Below are positions 21,988-32,721 of a DNA stretch of 64,000 nucleotides, one piece after another. Origin of the DNA: Euborellia annulipes. Taxonomy: Eukaryota > Arthropoda > Insecta > Dermaptera > Anisolabididae. A program made the translations under genes and the position numbers. Location: contig JAKCPI010002423.1 in the NCBI GenBank assembly GCA_023213315.1, positions 124,001-188,000 on the forward strand, written 5' to 3'. The notes beneath the pieces were generated by a model, which was not told the origin of the DNA, did not search any database, and saw only the letters and a program-made list of their open reading frames with translations. Positions within the stretch are counted from its first letter, which is position 1. Each line of letters opens with the position of its first letter.

Positions 21988-24119
21988 CTGTCTTTTTTCA
22001 TTGCCAATTCATTTACTCCAATGCTGTCGGCTTGATGTAAGACCTAAAAAAGAAAAATAGTATTTATTATTATTTTTCTCCCTTGGAAGGGTTTAGGGTT
22101 TGTTACATCGAATTGAGTTTTTTTTTTTTAGCATACAAAAAAGTGTACATGTGATCTTAATAGTAGTTAATAGTGGAGTAAAGTATATTATACAAAGCAT
22201 TATACTTAACTATAAAAATTATAATATAATACAGCAACAAGGCTTAGAACAAAATTGATAAAAATACACCAGCTGTGCGTAAGAAGCGAAAACAAAGCAA
22301 ATGAAACTTTTATTCATCCCCTAATTGATCAAAAAAGGAAATATTAAAATTAAAATAATTATTTTACGTTACTATAATATTAATAAGTTTTAAAAAATTT
22401 TCCAACCCAATTAAAAAAAAAAAACTAAAATAAAATCCTACGCCCATAGAGCCACCCTCAACCTAAAAGGAATCTGTATTATTTTTTATAACAATGACAG
22501 TCAGTGTATTTAGTTTAAAATTTTATCTACTCTTAACTTTTAACAAAATAAGAAGCGCCTAAGTGCAGTTTCCTTTTTCATTAGATATTCTTGCCTCTCC
22601 ATATGATGCAGCTGATCAGCGAAGTTTTCACTTTCCATCTTATTTCCCAGCCGGTGTCTGTAGAGCCTGAAAAAGTTAACAAAATAAATAAATTAAAAAA
22701 AAAAGTTTTTTTTTTTTTAATATTATTAACACTGGAGTAAAATTAAAATTTTTAATGAATTGGCTATCAAAGTTTTTTTGTCCCATTTTTAATTGCAATT
22801 TTTATATTAATATTATTTTAAACCGTGAAAGTGTTATTAATTAATTTATTGATTAAGAATGAAGGAAATAATTCTAAAGAATTCACAATATTTTTCAAAT
22901 TTTTTTCTATTTGCCAATTCTTTTGAACTCATCTAATAAATTGAAAAAATTACATTATTTTGATGCATTTTAATAGCAAATTTACTTTAATAATAAAATA
23001 GAATTCAATATTTTAGGTTTAAAAATATTTCATAGTCCTATACTCTTTTATATATATAATAATATATAGAAAGGGTGATGGAGAGAAATAGTTTTAATCC
23101 TAATTATTGAATTTCTTTTCCAATTGAACTATGTAACTTATATTTATTATTAAATTGCAAGAGAATAATTAAAATTTTCATTTTTTATGATATGATTAGA
23201 ATATTTGTCAGACTTCATAGGTCCAATAACAAAAAAAAAAAGACTCTATGTAAGAAAACGTTTGAAAGCGGAGATCCTTGAAATTCTATTTTGTTTAAAT
23301 TAAAGTGAAAATTAAAACGTTACCTATTTTATTTGTAGCAGTATTTCCTCATGATTTATCCATTCCTCGTGATTACGAATTCCTTTTCGGAGATCCTGGA
23401 ACAAAGAATTAAAATAATTAAAATATTTTTTTTTCATTTTCATTTCTATTTAAATAGTTAATTAAGCAAATCATTCTGTAATGCATTTTACTTTTATATT
23501 ATACCAATCCCTAATCTTATCTACTTGAGAAATAGAAAATAATTTTTGAAATAATTAAAATAAAATTAAAAAGAAAATTATGAAATATAAAAAATATTTT
23601 GCATGCATTTATACAATTTAAATTAATTGTGGCTCAAATTATTTAAGTGCAAACCATAAGTTTTATTAAATTGTGAATAATTGATTCTAAAGTAATTAGA
23701 ATTTAAGAAATTCATTAAATAATAATAATATAAAGTAGCTCTAATTAAAATAGATCAGATAACTCACCAAATGGTAAAGTGGAGTAGGCACAACGTAATG
23801 ACACAGGGCATTCTGATAAAGTTCTGTAATAAAAGAAAAAACTTATTATTTAAGAGATACAAGAGAATAATTAAAATAAAATAATATTATACCAAGGGAC
23901 AAACAAAATTATATATAATATAAAAAGCAAGTAATTGTTTTATCTAATGTGAAATTTAAAAAAATCTATTTGGATAGGGATTTAATAAAGAGATAAAATA
24001 TTTAATTACCTGATATATTCATCGAATGAAAGGTGAATGGCGGCTCTCGTAATTAACAAAGTAGAGAAAAGAAGTTGGGCAAATATTATAAGAAGCAGAA
24101 AGGCCGTTCAATATCACAT
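21988..24119 (-). CDS. Spliced transcript with a 46-residue small ORF
   Basis: Minus-strand exons 24119-24010, 23823-23768 and 23395-23324 have good acceptors and donors. An ATG at 24022, preceded by in-frame stops, opens MNISELYQNALCHYVV, then PTPLYHLDLRKG, then IRNHEEWINHEEILLQIK, and stops at TAG 23326-23324, exactly at a GTAACG donor. All junctions are in phase. Two more exon-like blocks follow: about 22666-22540 with LGNKMESENFADQLHHME, and 22043-21988 with VLHQADSIGVNELAMKKD. Either the message carries more than one short ORF or I have mixed two genes. No signal peptide or membrane segment is evident. The family is unknown. Confidence 0.42.
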
Positions 24120-24820
24120 CTAAAATTAAAAAGAAAAATATTAAATTATTCAATTGTTCACAAGTAGGCTATTTATTATGAATTTAAGATCAGTAATTAA
24201 AAGTAAAAAAAAAAACATAGGAAAATTAATATCTTCACAGAATGTCCTCATCTCAATGATAAGTTGAAAAATGTATATATATATAAGAAAAAAAAAAATA
24301 AAAGAGATATTTTAAATTTAAATTGATTGATAAAGGAAACGTGTGGAAACACAAGTTTAGCTATATTATTAGTTATATTTTTTAGATTAAAAAATTTTCA
24401 TTCAAAGGATTGAATATTTGGAACTTACTTTGATTTTTTTTAAATAAAATTTTCTGAGATATTCTAGACAAATTCTGTTGGCAGCTGTATGTATCATCTG
24501 TTTTGGTCTTCTTAATTTAAAATATTCATTTCCATTATTTGATTACACACACATCAATATATATATATATATATATATATATTTACATTATAAAATTTTG
24601 GGCATAATTTGATGTTGTGTTTTTCTTCTTCAGGTTATCAAATCTTTGAATATCACGTCTGAAATTAAAATAAAAGATATAAATATTAGAAATATTAAGG
24701 AGACTATGCATGCATTTATCTAATATAAAAGAGACAGTTAAATAATTCTATGGGAAGTCTATAAAGTAGTAATTTGACAGATTGTGCTTAAAAGGGGTTT
24801 TTTAAAATTTATACGAGGCA
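24010..24820. repeat. Third, partial copy of part of the duplicated arm
   Basis: About 24160-24790 repeats in direct orientation the segment 26610-27310 of the right arm: CAAGTAGGCTATTTATTATG, AGAATGTCCTCATC, TGTATGTATCATCTG and GGGCATAATTTGATGTTGTG in the same order. It therefore also matches the left arm in reverse. It lacks the coding exon. Confidence 0.75.
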
Positions 24821-25354
24821 GTTTTATAGGATGAGATCAATATGGAAATAAGCGAGGAGAGATCCAAAGGAAAAGTGGGAAGAAATAAAGATGATCTTGG
24901 AAGGGTGTCATCGGCTTCCATTGATACTCATAAGGAGATCGAAATAAAAATTAAATAAAGAATCACCGAATGGCAGATGCAGCAGGTAAGGACGATTTTA
25001 CTAAAAAATTTGATTTGAAAAATTCTATTCATTAGGGATAAAATAAAGAGATGAAATAATTAATTAATTACCTGAGGTACTGTACATATACATATACAGC
25101 GAGTCAAAGTTGAAAGCTGGTTGTATAAATTAAATAACAAGAGAAGAAAAGGAATTGGCCTCTGTAAAGTCCGGTGTGATTTGTATATATATATAGATGT
25201 GATAAATGTCTTGTTTCCTTTCGGAGTCTCGATCAAATCAGTAGTCATTTCTAAAATTAAAAAGAAAAATAGATTAATACAAATTATTATTAATTGACAT
25301 AAATCTAAAAAATAAATGTCTGTTCATTGTTTAATTAATTAGTGATTTAATTTA

Positions 25355-25797
25355 AGCTTCCCACAGATTCCAGGTTTAGGTAGATGGATTTTCCAGCTTA
25401 TAAATAAGGAAAAATAAAATTTCTCTTATTATTTATTTAAAATTTATTGGCCAACTCGATGCGTAATCTAAGTTTCGTCCTATCCGACATCATCAGGGCC
25501 TGCAATAAATATAATTACTCTTTACCATATCATTTGGTGTATGATATGGTAAAGAGAAAATATATATATATATATATAGAAATATTTATTGCAGGCCCTG
25601 ATGATCTCATACACCAAATGATATGGTAAAGAGAAATTATATTTATTGCAGGCCCTGATGATGTCGGATAGGACGAAACTTAGATTGCGCATCGAGTTGG
25701 CCAATAAATTTTTAATAAATAATAAGAGAAATTTTATTTTTCCTTATTTATAAGCTGGAAAATCCATCTACCTAAACCTGGAATCTGTGTGAAGCTT
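25355..25797. mobile_element. Palindromic Penelope-like fragment with hammerhead-like cores
   Basis: Two inverted halves begin with AAGCTTCCCACAGATTCC and meet at a TA run near 25560-25577. On each outward strand the sequence CCCTGATGATGTCGGATAGG continues to ACGAAAC. CTGATGA plus GAAAC with a GTC/GAC pairing between them is the hammerhead ribozyme core found in the repeats of Penelope-like elements. Plus copy: CTGATGA 25655-25661, GAAAC 25675-25679. Minus copy: complement at 25490-25496 and 25472-25476. The block is absent from the left arm, so it inserted after the duplication. No coding region. Confidence 0.6.
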
Positions 25798-26413
25798 AAA
25801 CTAAAAAATAAAGTTCTGGTTATAAAAAATATATTACCTAATATTCATAAATCTATAGACCTATGTATTTATTAAATGTTTTGTTGTTGTCTTCTCAAGA
25901 GTTTGAAATCTGATCTGTGTTGTCTTTCATATTAATATTCATATTGGTATATCTAAAATTAAAAAGAAAAATATTAAATTAAATTATTTTATAATTAACA
26001 TGTATTTATTATTTATTATTTAGGATCAATAAAGTTGATAATAAAATGACAATTTGTCAAGTGGCTGTTGTATTTTAACAATGTGTTGGAGCAGGCAGCA
26101 AGGAAAAGGCCTCCTTATCTAATTAAAGCCAATTCATTGAATTTTTAGATTCACCGAAGAAATCATCTCTATCTCTAGAATCATCAACGTTCTCATCCAC
26201 CTCATATAATTTAAGCTAGGATATAACTCTATTAGATATAAGTTCCTCTCAAATAATATTTATATTTCGGAGAAAAAGAGATGCAAAATTAATAAAGTAT
26301 TTTTTATTAATATGTGAAATTATTTTATTCTTAATTTGTGGACTTTTGTTCTATATTCGCATAGATAAACTGACTTATCAAGAGTATGAAGTAAGACGAA
26401 GATAATACGTTAC

Positions 26414-26573
26414 GTTTGCTCTCGATAGTGATATCCCTGCTGAGCTTCACAATCCGTTGGGTAGCAATCGTGTTTGTCGTCCAATTCTTGGGCATATTTC
26501 GTAAAGGCTTGGAATATCGGATGTTGCGTCTCCAGCGTAGAACTTATTTCTTTAGATCTATCCAATGCATCGC
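26414..26573 (-). CDS. Right-arm copy of the 18502 coding exon
   Basis: The same 160-base exon with the same acceptor and GTAACG donor. I see five base differences from the left-arm copy at four sites. In the favoured frame these are synonymous, Cys to Ser (KEISSTLE) and Gly to Ile (HPIFQAF), and the frame stays open. In the alternative frame one change creates a stop. The copy could be a functional paralogue or an early pseudogene; no matching terminal exon was found on this side. Confidence 0.45.
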
Positions 26574-29500
26574 CTGGAAAAAAGGACAAATATTAGATTA
26601 TTCAATTATTCACAAGTAGGCTATTTATTATGCAATTGGGAAGATCAGTAATTAAAATTAAAAAAAAAATTACATCCGTAAATTAATATTTTCACAGAAT
26701 GTCCTCATTAATCTCAATGATAAGTTAAAAATATGTATATATCCCTGGTATATATATTTTTATATTTATATATATATAAGAAAAAAAAATAAAAGAGATA
26801 TTTTAAATTTAAATTGATTGATAAAAGAAACGTGTGAAAACACAAGTTTAGCTATATTATTTTATCTTATTAGTTATATTTTTTTAATTAAAAAATTCAT
26901 TGAAAATTTTCATTCAAAGGATTGAATATTTGGAACTTACTTTGATTTTATTTAAATATTTCTGAGATATTCTAGACAGCTGTTGCTATTCTGTTGGCAG
27001 CTGTATGTATCATCTGTTTTGGTCTTCTTAATTTAAAATATTCATTTTCATTATTTGATTACACACACATCAATAATATAATATATATATATACATTATA
27101 AAATTTTGGGCATAATTTGATGTTGTGTTATTCTTCTTCAGGTTATCAAATCTTTGAATATCACGTCTGAAATTAAAATAAAAGATATAAATATTAGAAA
27201 TATTAATGAGACTATGCATGCATTTATCTAATATAAAAGAGACAGTTAAATAATTCTATGGGAAGTCTATAAACTAGTAATTTGACAGATTGTGCTTAAA
27301 TGGGGTTTTTACAAATTTAAAATATCTATCTAAATAATTGATTTGTTGAGAGAAGTAAAGAAAATTTAGGAAATTCTGAATAAACTAAATTGATTTTTAA
27401 AGAAATAAAATTAACTAATATATATATATGATGATAAAGAAAATTTAGGAAGTTCTTATAAATTAATTTGATTTTTTAAAAAAAAAAAATAACAATATAT
27501 TTTTATATATATATATAATGATTTTCATTTCAAGAAAAAAAAACATAATTGGTACTTGCCTTGATTTAATTAAAATTCTGTGCTAATCACGACATTTATT
27601 GTTGGCAATGGTAGCATCTTTTTTGTTCTTCTTAAAATAAAAGGAGATTTTAGAATTCATTTTCATTTTTTCAATACACCCACACACATATCAATCGTCA
27701 TTACACAATTTTTGGAATATTCTGATGATGTTTTGTTTTTCTCCTTTGGATTATCAAATCTTTGGAAATCACATCTGAAATTAATCTCAAAATAATATAT
27801 ATATCGTAAGTAATAAATACTAAGTATGCATTTAAATAACAAAAAAAAAGTTGACATCTAGATAATTTAATTCCATGGCAAGTTATAAAATTGTGATAAA
27901 TGATTTGAGTTTTAAACGAATGAAAATGAATTCATTAAAAAAATAATATTATATTATAATTATAATATGTAATATAATCTTTTTGGGCTATTAATTATCT
28001 TAAGAAATTCGAAATTTAAAAAATTGCTTAAAAAAAGGCTTATTTCCTGGCTGCCTACTCCATCACATATTGTTGATAATAAAATATGGGATAATTAGTT
28101 TACTCTACCCAAAATTTCCTTATCTAATAAGTTATAAATGTATATATACACTAAGTAAATAAGTAATAAAAGTAAGAAAAATTTATGAAATTTCAAATAT
28201 ATTATTTTGATTTGTAAAGATAAAAAAAAATAAAATTACCTAATATATATGATGATTTCCATTCAAAGGAAAAAAACATAAGTGTTACTTGCCTTAATTT
28301 TATTTAAATTTCTATTGACATCCTCTGTAGCTTTTTTGTTTTCTTTATTTTCATTTTTTCATTACACACCCATACACACACATATATATTCTGATGATGT
28401 TTTGTTTTTCCCCTTCGGATTATCAAATCTTTGGAAATCACATCTGAAATTAATATGAAAATAATATATATACCGTAAGTAATAAATATTAAATAACAAA
28501 AAAAAGTTGACAGCTAGACAATTCCATGACAAGTTATAAAATTGTGATAAATGATTTGAGATTTAAACGAATGAGAATGAATTCATTAAAAAATAATATT
28601 ATATTATAATCATAATATATAATATAATCTTTTTGGACTGTTAATTATCTTAATAAATTAGAAATTTAAAAAATTGCAATGAAAATAAAATTAAATTCAG
28701 AAATGTTGACCGAGTTGAACAAAATAATGAAAGGATCAAATAAAATAAATAATTTAATAATTATTAAATTAAAAATAAGTTGAATAGGAAGAGTTTAAAA
28801 GAATAATTAATAAAAATTTGGTTGGGATAATGAATCATTGATAGACAGAGGAAACCTGTTTATACACGAGTTTAGCCTGAATATATTATTTCAAATAATG
28901 AATTCATTGAAAATATCAATTCTGAACAAATTAAATAAATATAAATGAATCACTCACCTTAAAAAGTGTAAATAATTGAGATGAAATATAAACAAATTCG
29001 ACGATGTATAATTAGCCGGCACGAGCTGTCAAGGAAGGCGAGGCGAGCAGGCAAAGATGAGAAAAAGAGACGAGGCACTCGAACCAGAGAAGTGTCGCTG
29101 AGTTCATCAAAACTGGATCTGAAAAAAGAAATTATAATAATAATTAAAATTATTTTATGAATTAAACAAAATTTTTTATTTAAAATTCTATAAAACATTT
29201 AATATTTTTTTTTAAAAACAAAATAGGTTAACTCCGGAGGAGGGGTCTCTTACGTGGGCTCCCCCTCCCCCCTCCCCCTCAACCTTCCCTTAATTAAAAA
29301 AAAAAGGGGGAGGGAAAAAAAAAATAATATAAAAAATAAAAAAAAAAAAAAAAAAATTATAAACTTTTTTATTTTGAAATTATATTAATGAATCATTAAA
29401 AAGAGAGGAAATTATAAAAATTTTAATTTTTTTTCCAAACCTTTTTTTAACTTGTCCTATCTTCAGGAATAAATACATTCATCGTATAGAATTTTCTTTA

Positions 29501-29584
29501 TTAATTATTAGATCCGCAGTTAGTTGAATCATAAGATGATATATAAATTAAAAAAAAAAAAAAAAAACTGCCCCCTCTAAAATT

Positions 29585-30915
29585 ATTGTTATTATGTATT
29601 TTCTGTGAGTAAAAAAATAAAAATATTTAAATATCTAATCTAATAATTATATATCAATTTAAAATTACTTTTCAAAAAATAAAATGGATTATTCTTATAT
29701 ATTTTATTAATCCGGTGGGTAAGACAAAGTAAAAGTGCAAACCCAAATCCTAAGTCCATATTATTTTAAATGATTTATTTAAATTAAAAAAAATGAAATA
29801 AATAAATAAATAAATATAAATTGTTTCAACTCCCCCCTCTAAGACATCAAAAAAAAAATTTTAGCCCCCGCAAAACAAATTTCCAGGATGGCGCCTGGGA
29901 GGAGTAAGGCAAACTTACAGGGGGGGGGGGACGGCAATATATAATAATATAATATACATATATATCAACAGAGAAATCACTGACTCTACCCAAACGTTAA
30001 ATATAAAATCTTTCTTTATTTTTTTCCTGGGCTTAGTTGAAGAAAAAGGCAATAATTAAACCTTTCATGGCCCTGAGCAATAGGAGTTTGTTAGACTAAA
30101 TGGAAATAAAAATAAAATTCTTAGAGCTTGTTTGTCCCACCACCAAAATAATTATACTCACTTAGTTGATGATCGTCATGGAAATTGCACTCAAATTAGA
30201 TTTTACGCAGGTTCGGAGCCCTGTAGAGCAATTAACTTGGAATAGGGGTTGAAGGCATCACTTCTGAATGGCTGCGAATTAAATATATTGTACAATATTT
30301 ATATATCACCACGATTTGAATTTAAATTGAAACAAATTCAGTTTGTGTCCAGGATTCCTTCTTTACCTTTACACTTAATTTCAATCTAGGGTAAACAGGA
30401 CCATCACATAAGAAACATTAAATTCTTGAGCGGCTCTCAATATTCAATTATACCTAAAGATAAGAGAAAGTAGAAATGATTTATTTAATCTTAATAAGCA
30501 TATATTAAAATTAATTACAATATTTTTTACATAATAATAATAAAATAAATAAATATCCTTAAAAATATATTTTTTTTACAATATTAAAAATACCTTTTTT
30601 TTTTGTTAATTTAACAATTATTTAATATAAATAAGCGTAGATAATATTTTAAACTAGGAGGAGAAAATACTTTAGAGCATTTTATCATTCATACTATATT
30701 TTCTAAATTATTATAATAATTTATTTATATATATATTTCTTTAAAAAAAAAATAGCAATTTTATATGTTAATCTTAGTTTGCAGTCAATCTTCGGCAGTC
30801 AAGAGATAAATTTTTCTCATGAAAGTTTTTATTATCTTATGAAGTACTAAATTCCCTCCCGCTTAATAAACCATTTAAGAAAATTTTAAAATTTATTATA
30901 ATTAGTAGGGTCTAA
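29585..30915. other. AT-rich region without a gene
   Basis: TA- and A-rich DNA. Near 29875-29935 a short GC-rich block (GGATGGCGCCTGGGAGGAG, then a G10 run) looks like a MITE end without a partner. Nothing else stood out. Confidence 0.3.
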
Positions 30916-31544
30916 AGCCCGGTCCAGACGCTCCGTTTTGCACAACCTTTTGTCTGCGCAGTTCAACACGTTGCAGTTAAAACGTTCTAATTTTGAGTGT
31001 CCAGACGGTGCAGTCATATTTGTATTTTTTGCTCAGTCGTGTGATATCGTCATGGGGGAGGTTCTCCTGTGGTCAATTTTGCATGCTCTCTCGTTAGAAA
31101 AAAGATTAGAACATCTTAGAAGAACCGGGCGTTCGGGTTGCATAGATTTCTCTGAATTTTTCTACTAATTTTTCATAAGCTTCCCCATTTTTCTCCCTGT
31201 TACTATACTCTTTCGATTTAACACGCCAAATACATGGGAAACTCATAAAGTGCAATAAAATCAGTTAAAAACTCTCTAGAACATTGCCGAAGGTCAGCCA
31301 TCGTGGAGTGATTAGGGAAAACTGAGGAACAAAACGATTCGGAACATGGAGCAAGCGTCCACATGCACCGACTTGTCCGCACAGGTCATGGATTTCAAAG
31401 CTAATTTGCTCAGTTATCGCTGCAACTGTACCGTCTTCCCGCCGGGCTCAAAACTGCCAAATTTCCTGTCCACACGCAACGTTTTAACTGCAACGTGTTG
31501 AACTGCCCAGACAAAAGGTTGTGCAAAAGGAGGTCTGGACGGCT
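30916..31544. mobile_element. PIF/Harbinger-like MITE
   Basis: Terminal inverted repeats of about 80 bases. The left end starts AGCCCGGTCCAGACGCTCCG; the right end is its imperfect complement, ending GGTCTGGACGGCT. TAA flanks both sides (30913-30915, 31545-31547), matching the TWA duplication of PIF/Harbinger elements. The interior has a short frame with LEKRLEHLRRTGRSG, too short to assign. Confidence 0.6.
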
Positions 31545-32721
31545 TAAGAGATATCGAATTTAAAATGATGCTTTTCTCATAGAATGGTCAAAAAAAACTA
31601 ATAAAAATCATTATCTTGATTAGTCAAAGTCTATTTCATTAAATACTCAAAACTACATAGGGAAGCTATAGGGCATTTAAGATAAAAGTGGGACCGAATA
31701 AAGAAATAAAAGCAATTTGAATGATCTACGAATAGAAAATTCATCGATCATTAAATATATATAAAAAAATAATTACCAAACAAATTCCATTATATGGTGT
31801 GAAGTTCTCAGTGTGAAAAAATATTTGTCTCAAACAATTAATTATTATTTTTAAATTTTTCAGGTTCCAAAAGGCTGCTGCTATGTGCAGATTTTGATAC
31901 GGTGTTTGTTTCTTTTCTTAGAGTCATTAATTAATTATTCATTTAAATTAAACATTAATTTTTGACAAATATTGTTTTTTTTTTCCTAAAATAAATTTTC
32001 AAGTCTTATAAAAATATCACAAAAAGGAATACTAATATAAAACTTTTTTAATTTATTAAAAAAAGATTTATCCACCACTTTCCTAGCAACTGACAAGAAA
32101 CATTATCATTGGACGACTATATTTTACTTGTTATAAAAATTTTGAAGAGACTCACCTCGGAGAAATCAAAATAAATAAATTTTAAGGGGTAAAGTGCAAC
32201 TTTTTTCCGCCTTATGAAGTCCACGGCATCCCAAAGGTGCGTTGGGAATAACATTACACATTAGGGCACCCTTCCTTTTTTTTTTTCCATCCGTAAAAAT
32301 CATGTGACCTTTTTTTAGCAAAGCCGAATTTTTTTCGCACTCCGGAAAATTTTTGCCGCTTACGTTAAAATCATTCATTTGACCTTTTTTAGCAAAACTT
32401 TATTTTTCCGCCTCTTTAGTTTTTTTTTTTTTTTTGGTTTATCTAAATATATCGCGGCACCCTTGGATGTCGGGGCACACAGGTTGGGAATCACTGCTCA
32501 AGCGTCTAAGACTGAAAAGTGTAAATTCGACCCGTCAACTTATTTAGAAATATTTGTATTACAAGAAGAAAAATTCTCAAAAAGCTAGTAAGTCATTTAG
32601 GATGAAAATTTTTACCGACCACTTTTTATATCAATACTAAATCAGATTCCAAAATAGAATGTCCTGATTTAATCACTCCTAATGATAAATGCTCTCCTTT
32701 TTTTCTCTCTCTAATGGAAAT
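31545..32721. other. AT-rich region with one MITE-like block
   Basis: About 32215-32505 shows a GC-richer block with a hAT-style right terminus: the complement reads CAGTGATTCCCAACCTGTGT. A less clear left part near 32218 has CCACGGCATCCC. The rest is AT-rich and non-coding. The region precedes the stop codon of the minus-strand RING gene and should include its 3' UTR. Confidence 0.4.

Larger units (their letters stand above)
24822..29584. repeat. Large inverted duplication, right arm
   Basis: Reverse complement of 16222-19750. It is about 1.2 kb longer. Reasons: the palindromic insertion at 25355-25797, and two tandem copies (about 27540-27990 and 28260-28650) of a block present once in the left arm. 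The exon at 26573-26414 and the exon-like block near 28960-29119 mirror those of the left arm. Confidence 0.88.
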
